DNA of 64,000 nucleotides from Capnocytophaga felis (GTDB lineage Bacteria; Bacteroidota; Bacteroidia; Flavobacteriales; Flavobacteriaceae): NCBI RefSeq assembly GCF_009684755.1, contig NZ_BLBC01000005.1, positions 248,001 to 312,000 of the forward strand, read 5' to 3'. Shown piece by piece: positions 52,446 to 61,420 of this stretch (position 1 is its first letter; each line of letters starts with the position of its first letter). The notes under the pieces were generated by a model. It saw only the letters and a program-made list of their open reading frames with translations, ran no database searches and was not told where the DNA came from. The position numbers and the translations under genes were made by a program.

Positions 52446-53741
52446 TTATGTTATTCTGACTACAAAATAATTTTTCTTACCTCTTTGAAGCAAAACAAAC
52501 TGATTGTTTATCAAATCTTTTTCTGTAACTGTGTAATCTTCCGATACTTTTTCTTTATTTACTGAAATTGAATTTTCTTTCAATGCCCTGCGAGCCTCGG
52601 AATTACTTTTTATAAATTCAGTTTTAGCAGAAAGTATGGCTATCATATCCAATCCTTTTTCGATATCTGCACGAGAAAGCTCAGCTTGAGGAACTCCATC
52701 GAAAACATCAAGAAAAGTCTGTTCATCCAATTTTTTCAAGTCATCTGATGTTGAATTTCCAAACAAAATTTTCGATGCTTGAATTGCCTTTTCCAATTCT
52801 TCTTTTCCGTGAACCAAAACTGTAATTTCCTCAGCCAGCTTACTTTGCAACACTCGTAAATGAGGAGCTTGTTTATGTTCTGCTGTCAAACGTTCAATTT
52901 CTTCTTTGGGAAGCATCGTGAAGATTTTAATATATCGCTCAGCGTCCTCATCGGAAGTATTTATCCAATATTGATAAAACTTATACGGCGATGTTTTCTT
53001 CGGGTCGAGCCAAATATTTCCGCCTTCGGATTTCCCGAATTTTGTTCCGTCTGCTTTAGTGATAAGCGGGCAAGTCATTGCAAAAGCTTTCCCTCCTGCA
53101 ATTCTGCGAATCATTTCAGTTCCCGTGGTGATATTTCCCCATTGGTCAGAACCTCCCATTTGAAGCGTGCAGTTTTTCTCTCGGAAAAGATGCAAAAAGT
53201 CATAACCTTGAATCAATTGATATGAGAATTCAGTAAACGACATTCCGTCCGTATTTTCATTCGGGTCGAAACGTTTTTTCACAGAATCCTTCGCCATCAT
53301 ATAATTCACTGTAATATGTTTGCCAATATCACGAATAAAGGACAAAAATGAGAAATTTTTCATCCAATCGTAATTATTCACAAGCTCTGCTTTATTAGGT
53401 TCTTTACTTTCAAAATCCAAGAATTTAGCTAATTGTTTTTTGATTCCTTCGATGTTGTGAGCCAAAACTTCTTCTGTGAGCAAGTTTCTTTCAACTGATT
53501 TTCCGGAAGGGTCGCCTATCATTCCTGTGGCTCCTCCAACCAAAGCGTAAGGTTTATGCCCACAGTTTTGGAAATGCCTGAGAATCATCACTCCCACCAG
53601 ATGTCCAATATGTAATGAATCGGCTGTGGGGTCAATCCCAACATACGCTGAACGAATTCCTTCCAATAAATGTTGCTCTGTTTCAGGCATTATATCCTGA
53701 ATCATTCCTCTCCAACGAAGTTCTTCTACAAAGTTTTTCAT
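52446..53741 (-). CDS. tyrS: Tyrosyl-tRNA synthetase
   Basis: A 431-residue class I synthetase. The HIGH motif is [11 protein letters not shown] (about 40), the tyrosine site is [13 protein letters not shown] and [12 protein letters not shown], and the KMSKS loop reads [18 protein letters not shown] (the KFGKS form of bacterial TyrS). The C-terminal 80 residues are an S4 RNA-binding domain ([17 protein letters not shown]). The ATG giving [12 protein letters not shown] is chosen over one 9 bp upstream. Confidence 0.97.
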   Translation of the reverse strand: MKNFVEELRWRGMIQDIMPETEQHLLEGIRSAYVGIDPTADSLHIGHLVGVMILRHFQNCGHKPYALVGGATGMIGDPSGKSVERNLLTEEVLAHNIEGIKKQLAKFLDFESKEPNKAELVNNYDWMKNFSFLSFIRDIGKHITVNYMMAKDSVKKRFDPNENTDGMSFTEFSYQLIQGYDFLHLFREKNCTLQMGGSDQWGNITTGTEMIRRIAGGKAFAMTCPLITKADGTKFGKSEGGNIWLDPKKTSPYKFYQYWINTSDEDAERYIKIFTMLPKEEIERLTAEHKQAPHLRVLQSKLAEEITVLVHGKEELEKAIQASKILFGNSTSDDLKKLDEQTFLDVFDGVPQAELSRADIEKGLDMIAILSAKTEFIKSNSEARRALKENSISVNKEKVSEDYTVTEKDLINNQFVLLQRGKKNYFVVRIT

Positions 53742-53792
53742 TGTAACCATTTTTTATAAACAATTGGCAAAAATAATAAAAAAACTGACAAC

Positions 53793-54203
53793 CTACTTTC
53801 TACTCATATAATTTTGTAAAATCAAAGTTGCACTAATTTCGTCGATTAGGGCTTTATTTTGGCGTTGTTTTTTCTTCAATCCGCTATCAATCATCGATTG
53901 GAATGCCATTTTAGAAGTAAATCGTTCATCTTCACGAACGATTGTTATTTCAGGAAATTCTTTCTCAAGAAGTTCTATTTTTTTTTGAATTTCCATCTCA
54001 ATATCAGAAGATTCATTATTCATTCGTTTAGGTTGCCCCACAACTATTTCTGTTACATTTTCTTCAGAGATGTATTTTTTCAGAAAAACAATCAATTCCG
54101 TTGTTGCAACCGTAGTCAGCCCTGAGGCAATAATACGCAACGGGTCTGTTACAGCAATTCCACAACGCTTACTTCCATAATCTATCGCTAAAATTCGAGA
54201 CAT
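53793..54203 (-). CDS. ruvX: Putative pre-16S rRNA nuclease / Holliday junction resolvase RuvX
   Basis: A 136-residue RNase H-fold protein of the YqgF family. MSRILAIDYGSKRCGIAVTD carries the first catalytic aspartate, EIVVGQPKRMNN the second block, and REDERFTSKMA plus ALIDEISATLILQNYM the C-terminal acidic site. YqgF matures the 5' end of 16S rRNA. Length is normal. It lies 35 bp downstream of a lipoprotein gene on the same strand and may be co-transcribed. Confidence 0.94.
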   Translation of the reverse strand: MSRILAIDYGSKRCGIAVTDPLRIIASGLTTVATTELIVFLKKYISEENVTEIVVGQPKRMNNESSDIEMEIQKKIELLEKEFPEITIVREDERFTSKMAFQSMIDSGLKKKQRQNKALIDEISATLILQNYMSRK

Positions 54204-54238
54204 AACAACTTCTATTTAAAAAACTTAAAATCAGCAAA

Positions 54239-56596
54239 TTATTTCAACTCCTTCATTTCATATACACTTACCCGATTTTTGGTCAGCCCAAAAACAACCC
54301 AAATAGATTTATCCAAATCAACATCCATATCCATCGGAGAAACTCCTTCTAAAGGAAAATCTTGCATAAGTTTTCCTTGCTCATTCCACAAGTAAACTTT
54401 CTGATTTTGAACATCGTTTGCCGAAACATAATTCACACCTCGCACCCGAAAAAGTTTCTGTTTATCATATCTTGCATCGGGAATCTGAATTTTTACACTT
54501 CCTATTGATAATGTATTTCCTGAAAGAAACGATGTTGTATATTGATTTCCAATCAGATAATGATTTCTATCCCAATTCCTTTCCGTTTTAACTATATTTC
54601 CGTTTAAGTCTATGCGAGTGAGGTTTCCGTCTTGGGTTGAAAACAAAAATCGATTATCAAAAAATAATGGCGGATTATTTGAAAAATCGTATTTTCCCTG
54701 AATCGGTATGCGAATTTCACCATTGCGATGCAGAACGTTAAACTTCCCATTATCAGACAGATAAACTAAAAAATCTTTATCTCCTGCTCGGTAATGTTTC
54801 GGAGTAAACAGCGGAGCTGCATCGGTATTCTTCCTTAAAAAGCCGCCTACAACATTGCCTTTTTTATCCAACATATGTAATATTTTCCCTTCTGCAAAGA
54901 GGAATCTGTATTCTCTATTCTTATCATAATCAAACACTTCAAGCGGAGTTATTTTACCTTTATATTTTTTAGGAAAAGGAGCCACATTGTTTCCATTTCT
55001 GTCCACCACCCAAATAGAATGTTCCGTTGTAAAAGCCATCTGTAAAAAGCCATTTTTAAACAAATCTACCTGATAAATAGGACTTTGTATCTTACCATCT
55101 AACCTCTTTTTCCACAACAAACTCCCATTGTTTCCAATCAGATAGAGGTCATAGTTTTCATCTTGAACAGCAATTTCTCTGCGTTTTGTCCTGTGATTGA
55201 GCAATATGGCAGGAGGAGTAATCATATCTGCGTCCAATGCAAATTGAAAACGTTCTTTAATCTTATCTGTAATAGAAGTTTTTGTTTGTTTTTTACTCAC
55301 AAAATTAAACATATAATACTCATTCTGACAAGTTTGCTGAAAAACAGCCCAACGATAATTTTGAGCAATTTGAGGATATTTCTCACGAAATTCACTGCTA
55401 TTGTACAAATTTGCAACACGTGTCAAACTCATATTTGAGGCTGTGTTTTTTTCTAACAATTCGTACGATTTATTTTCAGAAAGCGTATTTTTTCGTTCAA
55501 TATCGTTCATAACCGAGCTAAGAACTTCTTTTGTTTTTGAAAAAACCAAATAATCATTGTGTACAGAAACATATTTCGGTTTAAAATTAGGTTCAAAAAC
55601 GCCGAAAAAGTCCAATGAAGAATCTTTATTTAACTCATAAACAGGAAATTCTCTTTGTGGTTCTTCAGATAAAATGGGCAGTTGTAGTAAAGTTTCATCT
55701 ACATCAAAAGACGAAGCAGCCGCAAATTTTCCGTCAATAGTTTGTGCAAAAACCAATCCGTTGAGTGTTTTTTGGAAAGAAGCACTAACCGAATCAGGAA
55801 GAAATATTTTTCCTGCATCTTCAAAGGAATAAGAAGTCATTCCTAAAATGTGCGAAGGTACTATTTCGGCAGGATTGCTTTCGTGAGGTTTTGCCTCCAA
55901 TAACACATCTGCTTTGTAATCGTTTTGAGCAACTGCCATTCCGCTGAATCTCAAATCGTTTTCCTCCAAAAACAAATCCAATGCAAGCCAATATTTGAAT
56001 GGTTTTGTAATATCAGTTTTGAAAAAAGGAGAAAAAAACTGATTCGCTTGCTCTTTCTGCATAAATAAATTGGCACTGCAATCAGTTGTGGCAATCTTTT
56101 GAAGTTGCTCCAAGACAGCTTGTTTTTCAGACTTTTCCTGAGCTTCAACTTCCGTTTTAAAAAATGAATCAATTTCTGACGAATTACTAATTATCAATCT
56201 GTTATCTACAACCGTGTAATACCATTCTTTGCCAAATTGTGATTGTTTTTGGATTGTTGTGTTTGCATTTTTCCAAATGCTCAGTGTATCCGATTCTTCT
56301 TTTTTAGTGATGGCGAAAAAATTTTTATAAGCGGTAAAAGCAACCCATATATTATGGTCTGTAGGAAGACTTCTTAACAATTTTGTTTCGTAAGAACGTA
56401 ATGGTTTAGGATTGTTTTCTTTCCAAAATTCGTTGTTTTCAATAGCACTTAAAAAATTATTTTTGTGATTAACCCGATAGATAACTTGTGTATTTTCAGG
56501 AAATAACAGTACGTCGCCCTTAACAGAATTTCCTTTTTTGTTGCAGGCAACCAGTCCTAAGACGAAAAATAATATTTTTATAAAAACACGATTCAC
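54239..56596 (-). CDS. Large lipoprotein with C-terminal beta-propeller-like region
   Basis: A 785-residue protein with a lipoprotein signal (MNRVFIKILFFVLGLVACNK, Cys 18). The first 440 residues are a globular region of unknown fold. The last 330 repeat a blade-like pattern, NGxLLWKKRLDGKI, DRNGNNVAPFPKK, DKKGNVVGGFL, HRNGEIRIPIQG, DLNGNIVKTER, NEQGKLMQDFP, as in PQQ/WD-like beta-propellers. No catalytic motif seen. Envelope scaffolds such as BamB have comparable propellers, but there is no further evidence for that role. A minus-strand promoter lies just upstream. Confidence 0.75.
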   Translation of the reverse strand: MNRVFIKILFFVLGLVACNKKGNSVKGDVLLFPENTQVIYRVNHKNNFLSAIENNEFWKENNPKPLRSYETKLLRSLPTDHNIWVAFTAYKNFFAITKKEESDTLSIWKNANTTIQKQSQFGKEWYYTVVDNRLIISNSSEIDSFFKTEVEAQEKSEKQAVLEQLQKIATTDCSANLFMQKEQANQFFSPFFKTDITKPFKYWLALDLFLEENDLRFSGMAVAQNDYKADVLLEAKPHESNPAEIVPSHILGMTSYSFEDAGKIFLPDSVSASFQKTLNGLVFAQTIDGKFAAASSFDVDETLLQLPILSEEPQREFPVYELNKDSSLDFFGVFEPNFKPKYVSVHNDYLVFSKTKEVLSSVMNDIERKNTLSENKSYELLEKNTASNMSLTRVANLYNSSEFREKYPQIAQNYRWAVFQQTCQNEYYMFNFVSKKQTKTSITDKIKERFQFALDADMITPPAILLNHRTKRREIAVQDENYDLYLIGNNGSLLWKKRLDGKIQSPIYQVDLFKNGFLQMAFTTEHSIWVVDRNGNNVAPFPKKYKGKITPLEVFDYDKNREYRFLFAEGKILHMLDKKGNVVGGFLRKNTDAAPLFTPKHYRAGDKDFLVYLSDNGKFNVLHRNGEIRIPIQGKYDFSNNPPLFFDNRFLFSTQDGNLTRIDLNGNIVKTERNWDRNHYLIGNQYTTSFLSGNTLSIGSVKIQIPDARYDKQKLFRVRGVNYVSANDVQNQKVYLWNEQGKLMQDFPLEGVSPMDMDVDLDKSIWVVFGLTKNRVSVYEMKELK

Positions 56597-56612
56597 TTAC
56601 TCAATCTCATTG

Positions 56613-56644
56613 CAAAAATATGTTTTTTTTTAAAATCTTGCAAT
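56613..56644 (-). promoter_or_regulatory. Promoter of the propeller lipoprotein gene
   Basis: On the minus strand: ATTG (56644-56641), 20 bp, TATTTTTG (56620-56613), 17 bp before the start. Confidence 0.55.
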
Positions 56645-56732
56645 TGATAAGCCTATAAGCTCCTCAAATATGCAATATTCTCAATTAAAATTCACTTTTT
56701 CTGATTTTAAGTATCAAAATTCGCATTACTTT

Positions 56733-56763
56733 TTTGAAAGAAAATTATTATTTTTTATTTTTG
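56733..56763 (+). promoter_or_regulatory. Promoter of the 56.8-kb exported protein gene
   Basis: TTTG (56733-56736), 19 bp and TATTTTTG (56756-56763). It lies downstream of an in-frame ATG at 56670 and so supports the later start at 56793. Confidence 0.6.
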
Positions 56764-56792
56764 CTCTAAATTTTTCAAATATCATCAAATTT

Positions 56793-57512
56793 ATGAGAAC
56801 TTATTTTTATTTGTTAATGGCATTTTTTCCCTTTTTAGGATTCGGGCAAAATACCGATATTTTTGTTATACTCCCTAATCAATTTGAATTTCAAAAGAAA
56901 GCAGATGATTTTCAATTAAATAGCTTAACAAAATTTCTTCTTGAAAAAGAAAATTTCAAAGTCTTTTTTGAAAATGAAACGCCTGAGGAAATCACACAAA
57001 ATCCTTGTAACTATTTAAAAGCAAATATTTTAAATACATCAGGAATGTTCATTACAAAACTTCAATTAACCCTAACTGATTGTAAAGGAAAACAAGTTTT
57101 TGTTTCTGAAATAGGAAAAAGCAGGGAGAAAGAATTTAAAAAAGCTTATCAAGAAGCCCTTCGAGATGCTTTTTCTGCAGGAAACAAATTGGCTACTTTT
57201 AAGCAAAATCACAAACACGAAACTCCTACTCTATCAATTTCTTCCGCAAAAACCATAACTGAAAGCAAGATGGAATCTAAATCTAATGACGTAACAATGT
57301 TGTATGCTCAGCCCAACAACTTAGGCTTCCAGTTAATTGATAACACTCCGAAAATAATTCTGAAAATAAAACAAACTTCTTTGCCTAATGTTTATCTCGC
57401 AGAAGACGAATACGGCAATCACGGTATATTCTACAAAACTGAAAATCAATATATTTTTGAATTCATTAAAGACGAAAAACTACAACAAAAAGCATTAAAC
57501 GTTAAGTTCTAA
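56793..57512 (+). CDS. Exported protein of unknown function
   Basis: A 239-residue protein with a signal peptide (MRTYFYLLMAFFPFLGFGQ). I chose this ATG because the longer frame would place about 41 atypical residues before the signal and across a consensus promoter. The mature part has a short alpha/beta stretch (NTDIFVILPNQFEFQK, ITKLQLTLTDCKGKQVFVSE, KAYQEALRDAFSAGN), a polar linker rich in Ser, Thr and Lys, and a C-terminal domain (VYLAEDEYGNHGIFYKTENQ). From memory similar proteins occur across flavobacteria. Possibly co-transcribed with the DUF4268 gene 27 bp downstream. Confidence 0.72.
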   Translation: MRTYFYLLMAFFPFLGFGQNTDIFVILPNQFEFQKKADDFQLNSLTKFLLEKENFKVFFENETPEEITQNPCNYLKANILNTSGMFITKLQLTLTDCKGKQVFVSEIGKSREKEFKKAYQEALRDAFSAGNKLATFKQNHKHETPTLSISSAKTITESKMESKSNDVTMLYAQPNNLGFQLIDNTPKIILKIKQTSLPNVYLAEDEYGNHGIFYKTENQYIFEFIKDEKLQQKALNVKF

Positions 57513-57539
57513 ACCCCGAAAAATATTTTTTAAATTTTT

Positions 57540-57974
57540 ATGTACAGCAAAGCAGAAGCAAAAAAATTGCGTGAAGATTTCTGGATTTCTTTTGGTAAAT
57601 CTTTCCCTCGCAAATGGGTGCTATACAACACTAAAATAAAAGATTTTAGCTTTAAATTCTATTTTGACACAAAAAAAGCCATCGTATCTTTAGACATTGA
57701 AGACAACATATTAAGTAACAGAATTTTATATTACGAAAAACTAATTTCTTTAAAAAGTATTCTTCTTGAAGAATATCTACCTGATGCCATATTTGAGGAT
57801 TGTTATTTTTTGGATAACAAGAAGGAAATCAGCCGCATTTACGTACAAAAAGAAAACGTAAACATTCACAATAAGGATACTTGGCGAGAAACGATGGAGT
57901 TTTTATATGAGAAAATGTCCAAATTTGAAGAATTTTGGTATGAATATGAAGATGTTATAAAAGAAGATTTTTAA
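57540..57974 (+). CDS. DUF4268-family protein
   Basis: A 144-residue soluble protein. The start MYSKAEAKKLREDFWISFGK, then KWVLYNTKIKDFSFKFYFD and a C-terminal helix (DTWRETMEFLYEKMSKFEEF) match the stand-alone DUF4268 proteins of Bacteroidetes. The same domain occurs fused to nucleases in other bacteria, so a nucleic-acid-related role is possible, but no catalytic residues are visible here. It follows the exported-protein gene by 27 bp. Confidence 0.82.
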   Translation: MYSKAEAKKLREDFWISFGKSFPRKWVLYNTKIKDFSFKFYFDTKKAIVSLDIEDNILSNRILYYEKLISLKSILLEEYLPDAIFEDCYFLDNKKEISRIYVQKENVNIHNKDTWRETMEFLYEKMSKFEEFWYEYEDVIKEDF

Positions 57975-58075
57975 CAAACTAATTTACAATATATTACCAT
58001 CTCCTCAAAATCAAAAATAGAAAATTATTTCATTCATAAAAAACGCTTAAGGTAGAAATTCGTTTGGAAATTATG

Positions 58076-58083
58076 TATCTTTG
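58076..58083 (+). promoter_or_regulatory. -7 element (TATCTTTG) of argS
   Basis: TATCTTTG lies 27 bp before the ATG at 58111; no good -33 element. It helps decide the argS start. Confidence 0.5.
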
Positions 58084-58110
58084 CGGGCTATAATGAAAAA
58101 TATTTCAGAT

Positions 58111-59898
58111 ATGCAGAATTTACAAGAAATACTAAAACAACATACACAAAAGGCAGTTGAGCAAATTTTTGGCGTTCAACTTGAAAACGTTGAATTACAG
58201 CAAACTAAAAAAGAATTTGAAGGCGATGTTACGGTTGTGATTTTCCCAATGTTACGTCAGATTAAGGGAAATCCGGAGCAAATCGGGCAGCAAATCGGGA
58301 CTTTTTTACAAGAAAATGTGGCAGAAGTCAGCGGATTCAACGTAGTAAAAGGATTTTTAAATTTAGTAATTTCTGATTCGTATTACATTGATTTTCTGAA
58401 AAATATAGAGAAAGAAAGCCGTTTTGGATTGGCTCAGCCGAATTCCAAAAAAACGATAATGGTCGAATATTCTTCACCCAACACCAACAAACCGTTACAT
58501 TTGGGGCATATCCGCAATAATTTGTTGGGATATTCGGTAGCTGAAATCTTAAAAGCAGCCGGACATAAAGTATATAAAACTCAGATAATCAACGATAGAG
58601 GGATTCACATCTGTAAATCAATGATTGCTTGGCAGAAGTTTGGCAATGGCGAAACGCCTGAAAATTCGGGATTAAAAGGCGACAAACTTGTCGGGAATTA
58701 TTACGTAGCTTTTGACAAAGCGTATAAATCTGAAATAGAGCAACTTATTTCCGAAGGAAAAACCAAAGAAGAAGCTGAAAAACAAGCCCCCATATTTTTG
58801 GAAGCCCAAGAAATGCTCCGAAAATGGGAAGCCGGCGACGAGCAAGTTATTTCGCTTTGGAAAACAATGAATCAATGGGTTTACGACGGATTTTCAACTA
58901 CTTACAAAAACTTAGGCGTTGATTTCGATTCGTATTATTACGAAAGCAACACATATCTGTTAGGAAAAGACATCGTTGAGGAAGGCTTGCAGAAAGGCGT
59001 TTTTTTCAAGAAGGAAGACGGGTCGGTTTGGTGCGATTTAACCGCCGACGGATTGGATGAGAAATTAGTACTTCGCTCCGACGGAACTTCCGTGTATATG
59101 ACCCAAGATATTGGTACGGCAATTCAGCGAGTTAAGGACTATCCCGATGTAAAAGGAATGGTATATACCGTTGGAAATGAGCAAGATTATCATTTTAAAG
59201 TTTTGTTTTTAATTCTGAAAAAATTAGGCTACGATTGGGCCGAAAACCTGTATCATTTAAGCTACGGAATGGTGGATTTGCCGAGCGGAAAAATGAAAAG
59301 CCGCGAAGGAACGGTGGTCGATGCTGACGATTTAATTGTCGAAATGGAGCAAACTGCTGAGGAAATTTCGCAAGAATTAGGAAAATTAGACGGGTACGAT
59401 GAAAATCAGAAAAGGAAATTATATCACACCATCGGTTTGGGAGCTTTGAAATACTACATTTTGAAAGTTGACCCGAAAAAACGCATTCTTTTTGACCCAA
59501 AAGAATCGATTGATTTCCAAGGAAATACTGGTCCGTTTGTGCAATACACTTATGCTCGAATAAAATCTATCTTACGCAAATACAATGAAATAGGAGTTTC
59601 AAAATCAGATAGTGAATTGATTTCAGAACTACATCCAAAGGAGAAAACCTTACTTAAAAATATGGGACTTTTCCCCGAAGTGGTGCAAAATGCAGCAGAC
59701 TCATATAGCCCTGCAATCATCGCCAATTATGTATATGATTTGGTAAAAGATTTCAATTCTTTCTATCAAAATGTATCCATTTTAGGAGAAGAAAATGAAG
59801 CAAAAAGAGAGTTTCGGGTGTCGCTTTGTAAAAAAATAAGTGAGATTATTGCTTCTGCTTTTGCTATGTTGGGCATACAAGTTCCTGAAAGAATGTAG
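58111..59898 (+). CDS. argS: Arginyl-tRNA synthetase
   Basis: A 595-residue class I synthetase. The N-terminal additional domain recognises the tRNA D-loop. The HIGH motif is NTNKPLHLGHIRNN (about 125), preceded by VEYSSPN; the KMSKS loop is degenerate, SGKMKSREGTVVD, as normal for ArgS. The C-terminal helical DALR domain ends IIASAFAMLGIQVPERM. The frame has earlier starts (TTG at 58081, ATG at 58093), but the -7 box at 58076-58083 puts transcription start near 58090, so MQNLQEILKQHT is the likely start. Confidence 0.96.
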   Translation: MQNLQEILKQHTQKAVEQIFGVQLENVELQQTKKEFEGDVTVVIFPMLRQIKGNPEQIGQQIGTFLQENVAEVSGFNVVKGFLNLVISDSYYIDFLKNIEKESRFGLAQPNSKKTIMVEYSSPNTNKPLHLGHIRNNLLGYSVAEILKAAGHKVYKTQIINDRGIHICKSMIAWQKFGNGETPENSGLKGDKLVGNYYVAFDKAYKSEIEQLISEGKTKEEAEKQAPIFLEAQEMLRKWEAGDEQVISLWKTMNQWVYDGFSTTYKNLGVDFDSYYYESNTYLLGKDIVEEGLQKGVFFKKEDGSVWCDLTADGLDEKLVLRSDGTSVYMTQDIGTAIQRVKDYPDVKGMVYTVGNEQDYHFKVLFLILKKLGYDWAENLYHLSYGMVDLPSGKMKSREGTVVDADDLIVEMEQTAEEISQELGKLDGYDENQKRKLYHTIGLGALKYYILKVDPKKRILFDPKESIDFQGNTGPFVQYTYARIKSILRKYNEIGVSKSDSELISELHPKEKTLLKNMGLFPEVVQNAADSYSPAIIANYVYDLVKDFNSFYQNVSILGEENEAKREFRVSLCKKISEIIASAFAMLGIQVPERM

Positions 59899-59944
59899 AA
59901 TACTTTTCAGGAAGAAAAATATTTTACAAAAAGGAAGAAAAATA

Positions 59945-59975
59945 TTTGCCAAGTAAAAAAATGTTTTTATCTTTG
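59945..59975 (+). promoter_or_regulatory. Promoter of the tRNA-Gly/tRNA-Leu pair
   Basis: TTTG (59945-59948), 19 bp and TATCTTTG (59968-59975), a full consensus promoter 44 bp before tRNA-Gly. Confidence 0.75.
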
Positions 59976-60019
59976 CACTCGCAATACGATAAGGATTGCA
60001 TTTAATAAAAACATTTTAT

Positions 60020-60092
60020 GCGAAAATAGCTCAGCTGGTAGAGCGCAACCTTGCCAAGGTTGAGGTCGCGGGTTCGAACCCCGTTTTTCGCT
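60020..60092 (+). tRNA. tRNA-Gly (anticodon GCC)
   Basis: The 73-nt cloverleaf: acceptor GCGAAAA/TTTTCGC, D arm GCTC/GAGC, anticodon arm CAACC-TTGCCAA-GGTTG (GCC), and T arm GCGGG-TTCGAAC-CCCGT. The discriminator is T and CCA is not encoded. Confidence 0.97.
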
Positions 60093-60114
60093 CTTTTTTG
60101 TGCCAGCAAAAAAG

Positions 60115-60200
60115 GCTCGGATGGTGGAATCGGTAGACACGCTGGACTTAAAATCCAGTGGGCAGCAATGCCTGTGCGGGTTCAAGTCCCGCTCCGAGTA
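60115..60200 (+). tRNA. tRNA-Leu (anticodon TAA)
   Basis: An 86-nt class II tRNA: acceptor GCTCGGA/TCCGAGT (one G-T pair), anticodon arm CTGGA-CTTAAAA-TCCAG (TAA), a long variable arm, T arm GCGGG-TTCAAGT-CCCGC and discriminator A. Its 3' end borders the accessory region and is a classic integration site. Confidence 0.97.
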
Positions 60201-60204
60201 CACG

Positions 60205-60250
60205 AAAAAATCGTAATACTTTTATAATAAAAGTGTTGCGATTTTTTTAT
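60205..60250 (+). terminator. Terminator of the tRNA pair
   Basis: An approximately 19-bp stem (AAAAATCGTAATACTTTTA with its near-complement, one mismatch) and a run of seven T directly after tRNA-Leu. Confidence 0.8.
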
Positions 60251-60684
60251 TTCCATTTTTCCCAACATTTTCCCAACAATTCGGAAAAAGTCATTTTGTC
60301 AGGTGTTTTTTTGGGGTGGTTTGAGGGGTCTTTTTTGGACTTTCCGTATTAGATATATTAGATAATTCCCGAAGTAAAATATTTTGCTTCTGTATGGTGG
60401 GTGGTATTGAATATTATTGAAAGTTCAAACGCAAAGGTTTTTAAGACTTACCACTACGTTACTTTTTTAATGTAATCTGCTCAATGTTTTTTTTTGTGCT
60501 TTTATTTTTTGTATCCGCACTTTAAGACTGATAAACAAAAACTTAAATAAAAAACGCCCCGATAAAGGGACATTTAAAGGTTTTTGTTGCGGTTCTTTTC
60601 ATATTTTCAGTTTTAGAAACATTGCAAAGGTTCAAAAAAAACTCTTTTTATCGGTTTTTTATGCAATTTGTGCATTTTCAGAAA
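60250..60684. other. Noncoding accessory DNA after tRNA-Leu
   Basis: About 430 bp with homopolymer runs (T9, GGGG) and no gene I can support on either strand. It holds a short direct repeat TTTCCCAAC (two copies, near 60260) and a CCCCGATAAAGGGG-like mini-hairpin. The style (G/C runs in T-rich DNA) matches the element on its right more than the core genes on its left. Confidence 0.5.
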
Positions 60685-60714
60685 TAAAAAAGGGACTGAA
60701 TTAGCCCCCTTTGA
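60685..60714 (-). terminator. Terminator of the XRE operon
   Basis: AAAGGG/CCCTTT stem with GC-rich top, followed on the minus strand by a T-run, ending just after the XRE stop. Confidence 0.75.
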
Positions 60715-60715
60715 T

Positions 60716-61042
60716 TTACTGATACATTAGCCCGAACTTCAACCCCAACGCCTCTGCAATACTGATAAAGGTTGATAATTGCATATCGGTTTCTCCACGT
60801 TCAAGGCTTGCGATGTATTCCCGTTTTTTGCCTATCTTTTCGGCTAATTCTCTTTGTGTTATTTTCAGTTGTTTGCGTTCCTCTTTCAGAAGTTCAGCAA
60901 AATACCACGCCTTTGCTTTGGCGGTAAACTCCTTGCGGGTGGGTGTCCCCTCCTCCCCGTATTTTTGAGTTAATAACTGGTCGGCGGTGGGTAATTTTGC
61001 TATTTTGTCCCAGTTCAATTTTGTGCGGGCTATCTTATTCAT
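60716..61042 (-). CDS. XRE-family helix-turn-helix regulator
   Basis: A 108-residue protein starting MNKIARTKLNWDKIAKL. The C-terminal 60 residues are a Cro/C1 HTH: LKEERKQLKITQRELAEKIG, KKREYIASLERGETDMQLST and FISIAEALGLKFG. The N-terminal extension (LTQKYGEEGTPTRKEFTAKA) is of the HigA-antitoxin/XRE type. No toxin gene is adjacent, so I read it as an element repressor. Its ATG overlaps the stop of a 36-residue membrane-protein gene (ATGAATAA), which favours this start over one 63 bp upstream. Confidence 0.87.
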   Translation of the reverse strand: MNKIARTKLNWDKIAKLPTADQLLTQKYGEEGTPTRKEFTAKAKAWYFAELLKEERKQLKITQRELAEKIGKKREYIASLERGETDMQLSTFISIAEALGLKFGLMYQ

Positions 61043-61145
61043 TGTCGTGTGTATATTTTTGTTTTTTATCACGAATGTAAAAGTAAAAATAACCCACCAC
61101 CGCAACCACTGATATATAAATCATCATATAAATTGCTCCACTCAT
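61035..61145 (-). CDS. 36-residue single-pass membrane protein
   Basis: This short frame encodes MSGAIYMMIYISVVAVVGYF and a basic tail (YIRDKKQKYTHDNE). One membrane helix covers most of the first 24 residues. Its stop overlaps the XRE start (ATGAATAA), a strong sign of translational coupling, and it starts a few bases after the 70-residue membrane-protein gene. Size and topology recall inovirus minor coat proteins or small plasmid membrane peptides. Function unknown. Confidence 0.6.
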   Translation of the reverse strand: MSGAIYMMIYISVVAVVGYFYFYIRDKKQKYTHDNE

Positions 61146-61147
61146 AT

Positions 61148-61360
61148 CTATTTTCGTTTTTTAGGTTTATTTTTTTGCGTTTTCTCTTCTTTTGGGTCTT
61201 TCACAAGTAACAGACCAAAAATAAGTAGTATAGTTGTTGTTATGCTTGCGGTTATGTACAGTTCCAAACCTTCAACCTCTGTAAAAATATCCGAAACTAT
61301 AACCGCCGTAACTACATACTTCACTATATCAAGTAATAATTTTCCTAATTCTTTTCTCAT
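61148..61360 (-). CDS. Small two-segment membrane protein
   Basis: A 70-residue protein starting MRKELGKLLLDIVKYVVTAV. Two hydrophobic segments (about 9-25 and 33-53, LYITASITTTILLIFGLLLV) are followed by a strongly basic tail (KEEKTQKNKPKKRK). It lies between a promoter and the 36-residue gene, forming a three-gene unit with the XRE regulator. I do not recognise a family; holin-like, coat-protein-like or plasmid-maintenance roles are possible. Confidence 0.7.
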   Translation of the reverse strand: MRKELGKLLLDIVKYVVTAVIVSDIFTEVEGLELYITASITTTILLIFGLLLVKDPKEEKTQKNKPKKRK

Positions 61361-61388
61361 TGATTAAAACTAAAAAATTATCATTTTG

Positions 61389-61420
61389 CAAAGGTAAGGT
61401 ATTTATGTCAAACTAACAAT
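61389..61420 (-). promoter_or_regulatory. Promoter of the small-membrane-protein/XRE unit
   Basis: On the minus strand: ATTG (61420-61417), 20 bp, TACCTTTG (61396-61389), 29 bp before the 70-residue gene. Confidence 0.55.

Noticed and set aside
56670-56792. 41-residue N-terminal extension of the 56.8-kb protein
   Set aside because: A consensus promoter lies inside it and a good signal peptide begins at the later ATG.
60245-60300. Remnant of a tyrosine recombinase next to tRNA-Leu
   Set aside because: I translated the minus strand across the gap and saw no R-H-R-Y motifs, only short basic peptides. An att core cannot be shown without the other end.
60716-61042. Complete HigBA toxin-antitoxin system
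   Set aside because: The XRE protein resembles HigA-type antitoxins, but no RelE/HigB-like toxin gene is adjacent on either side.
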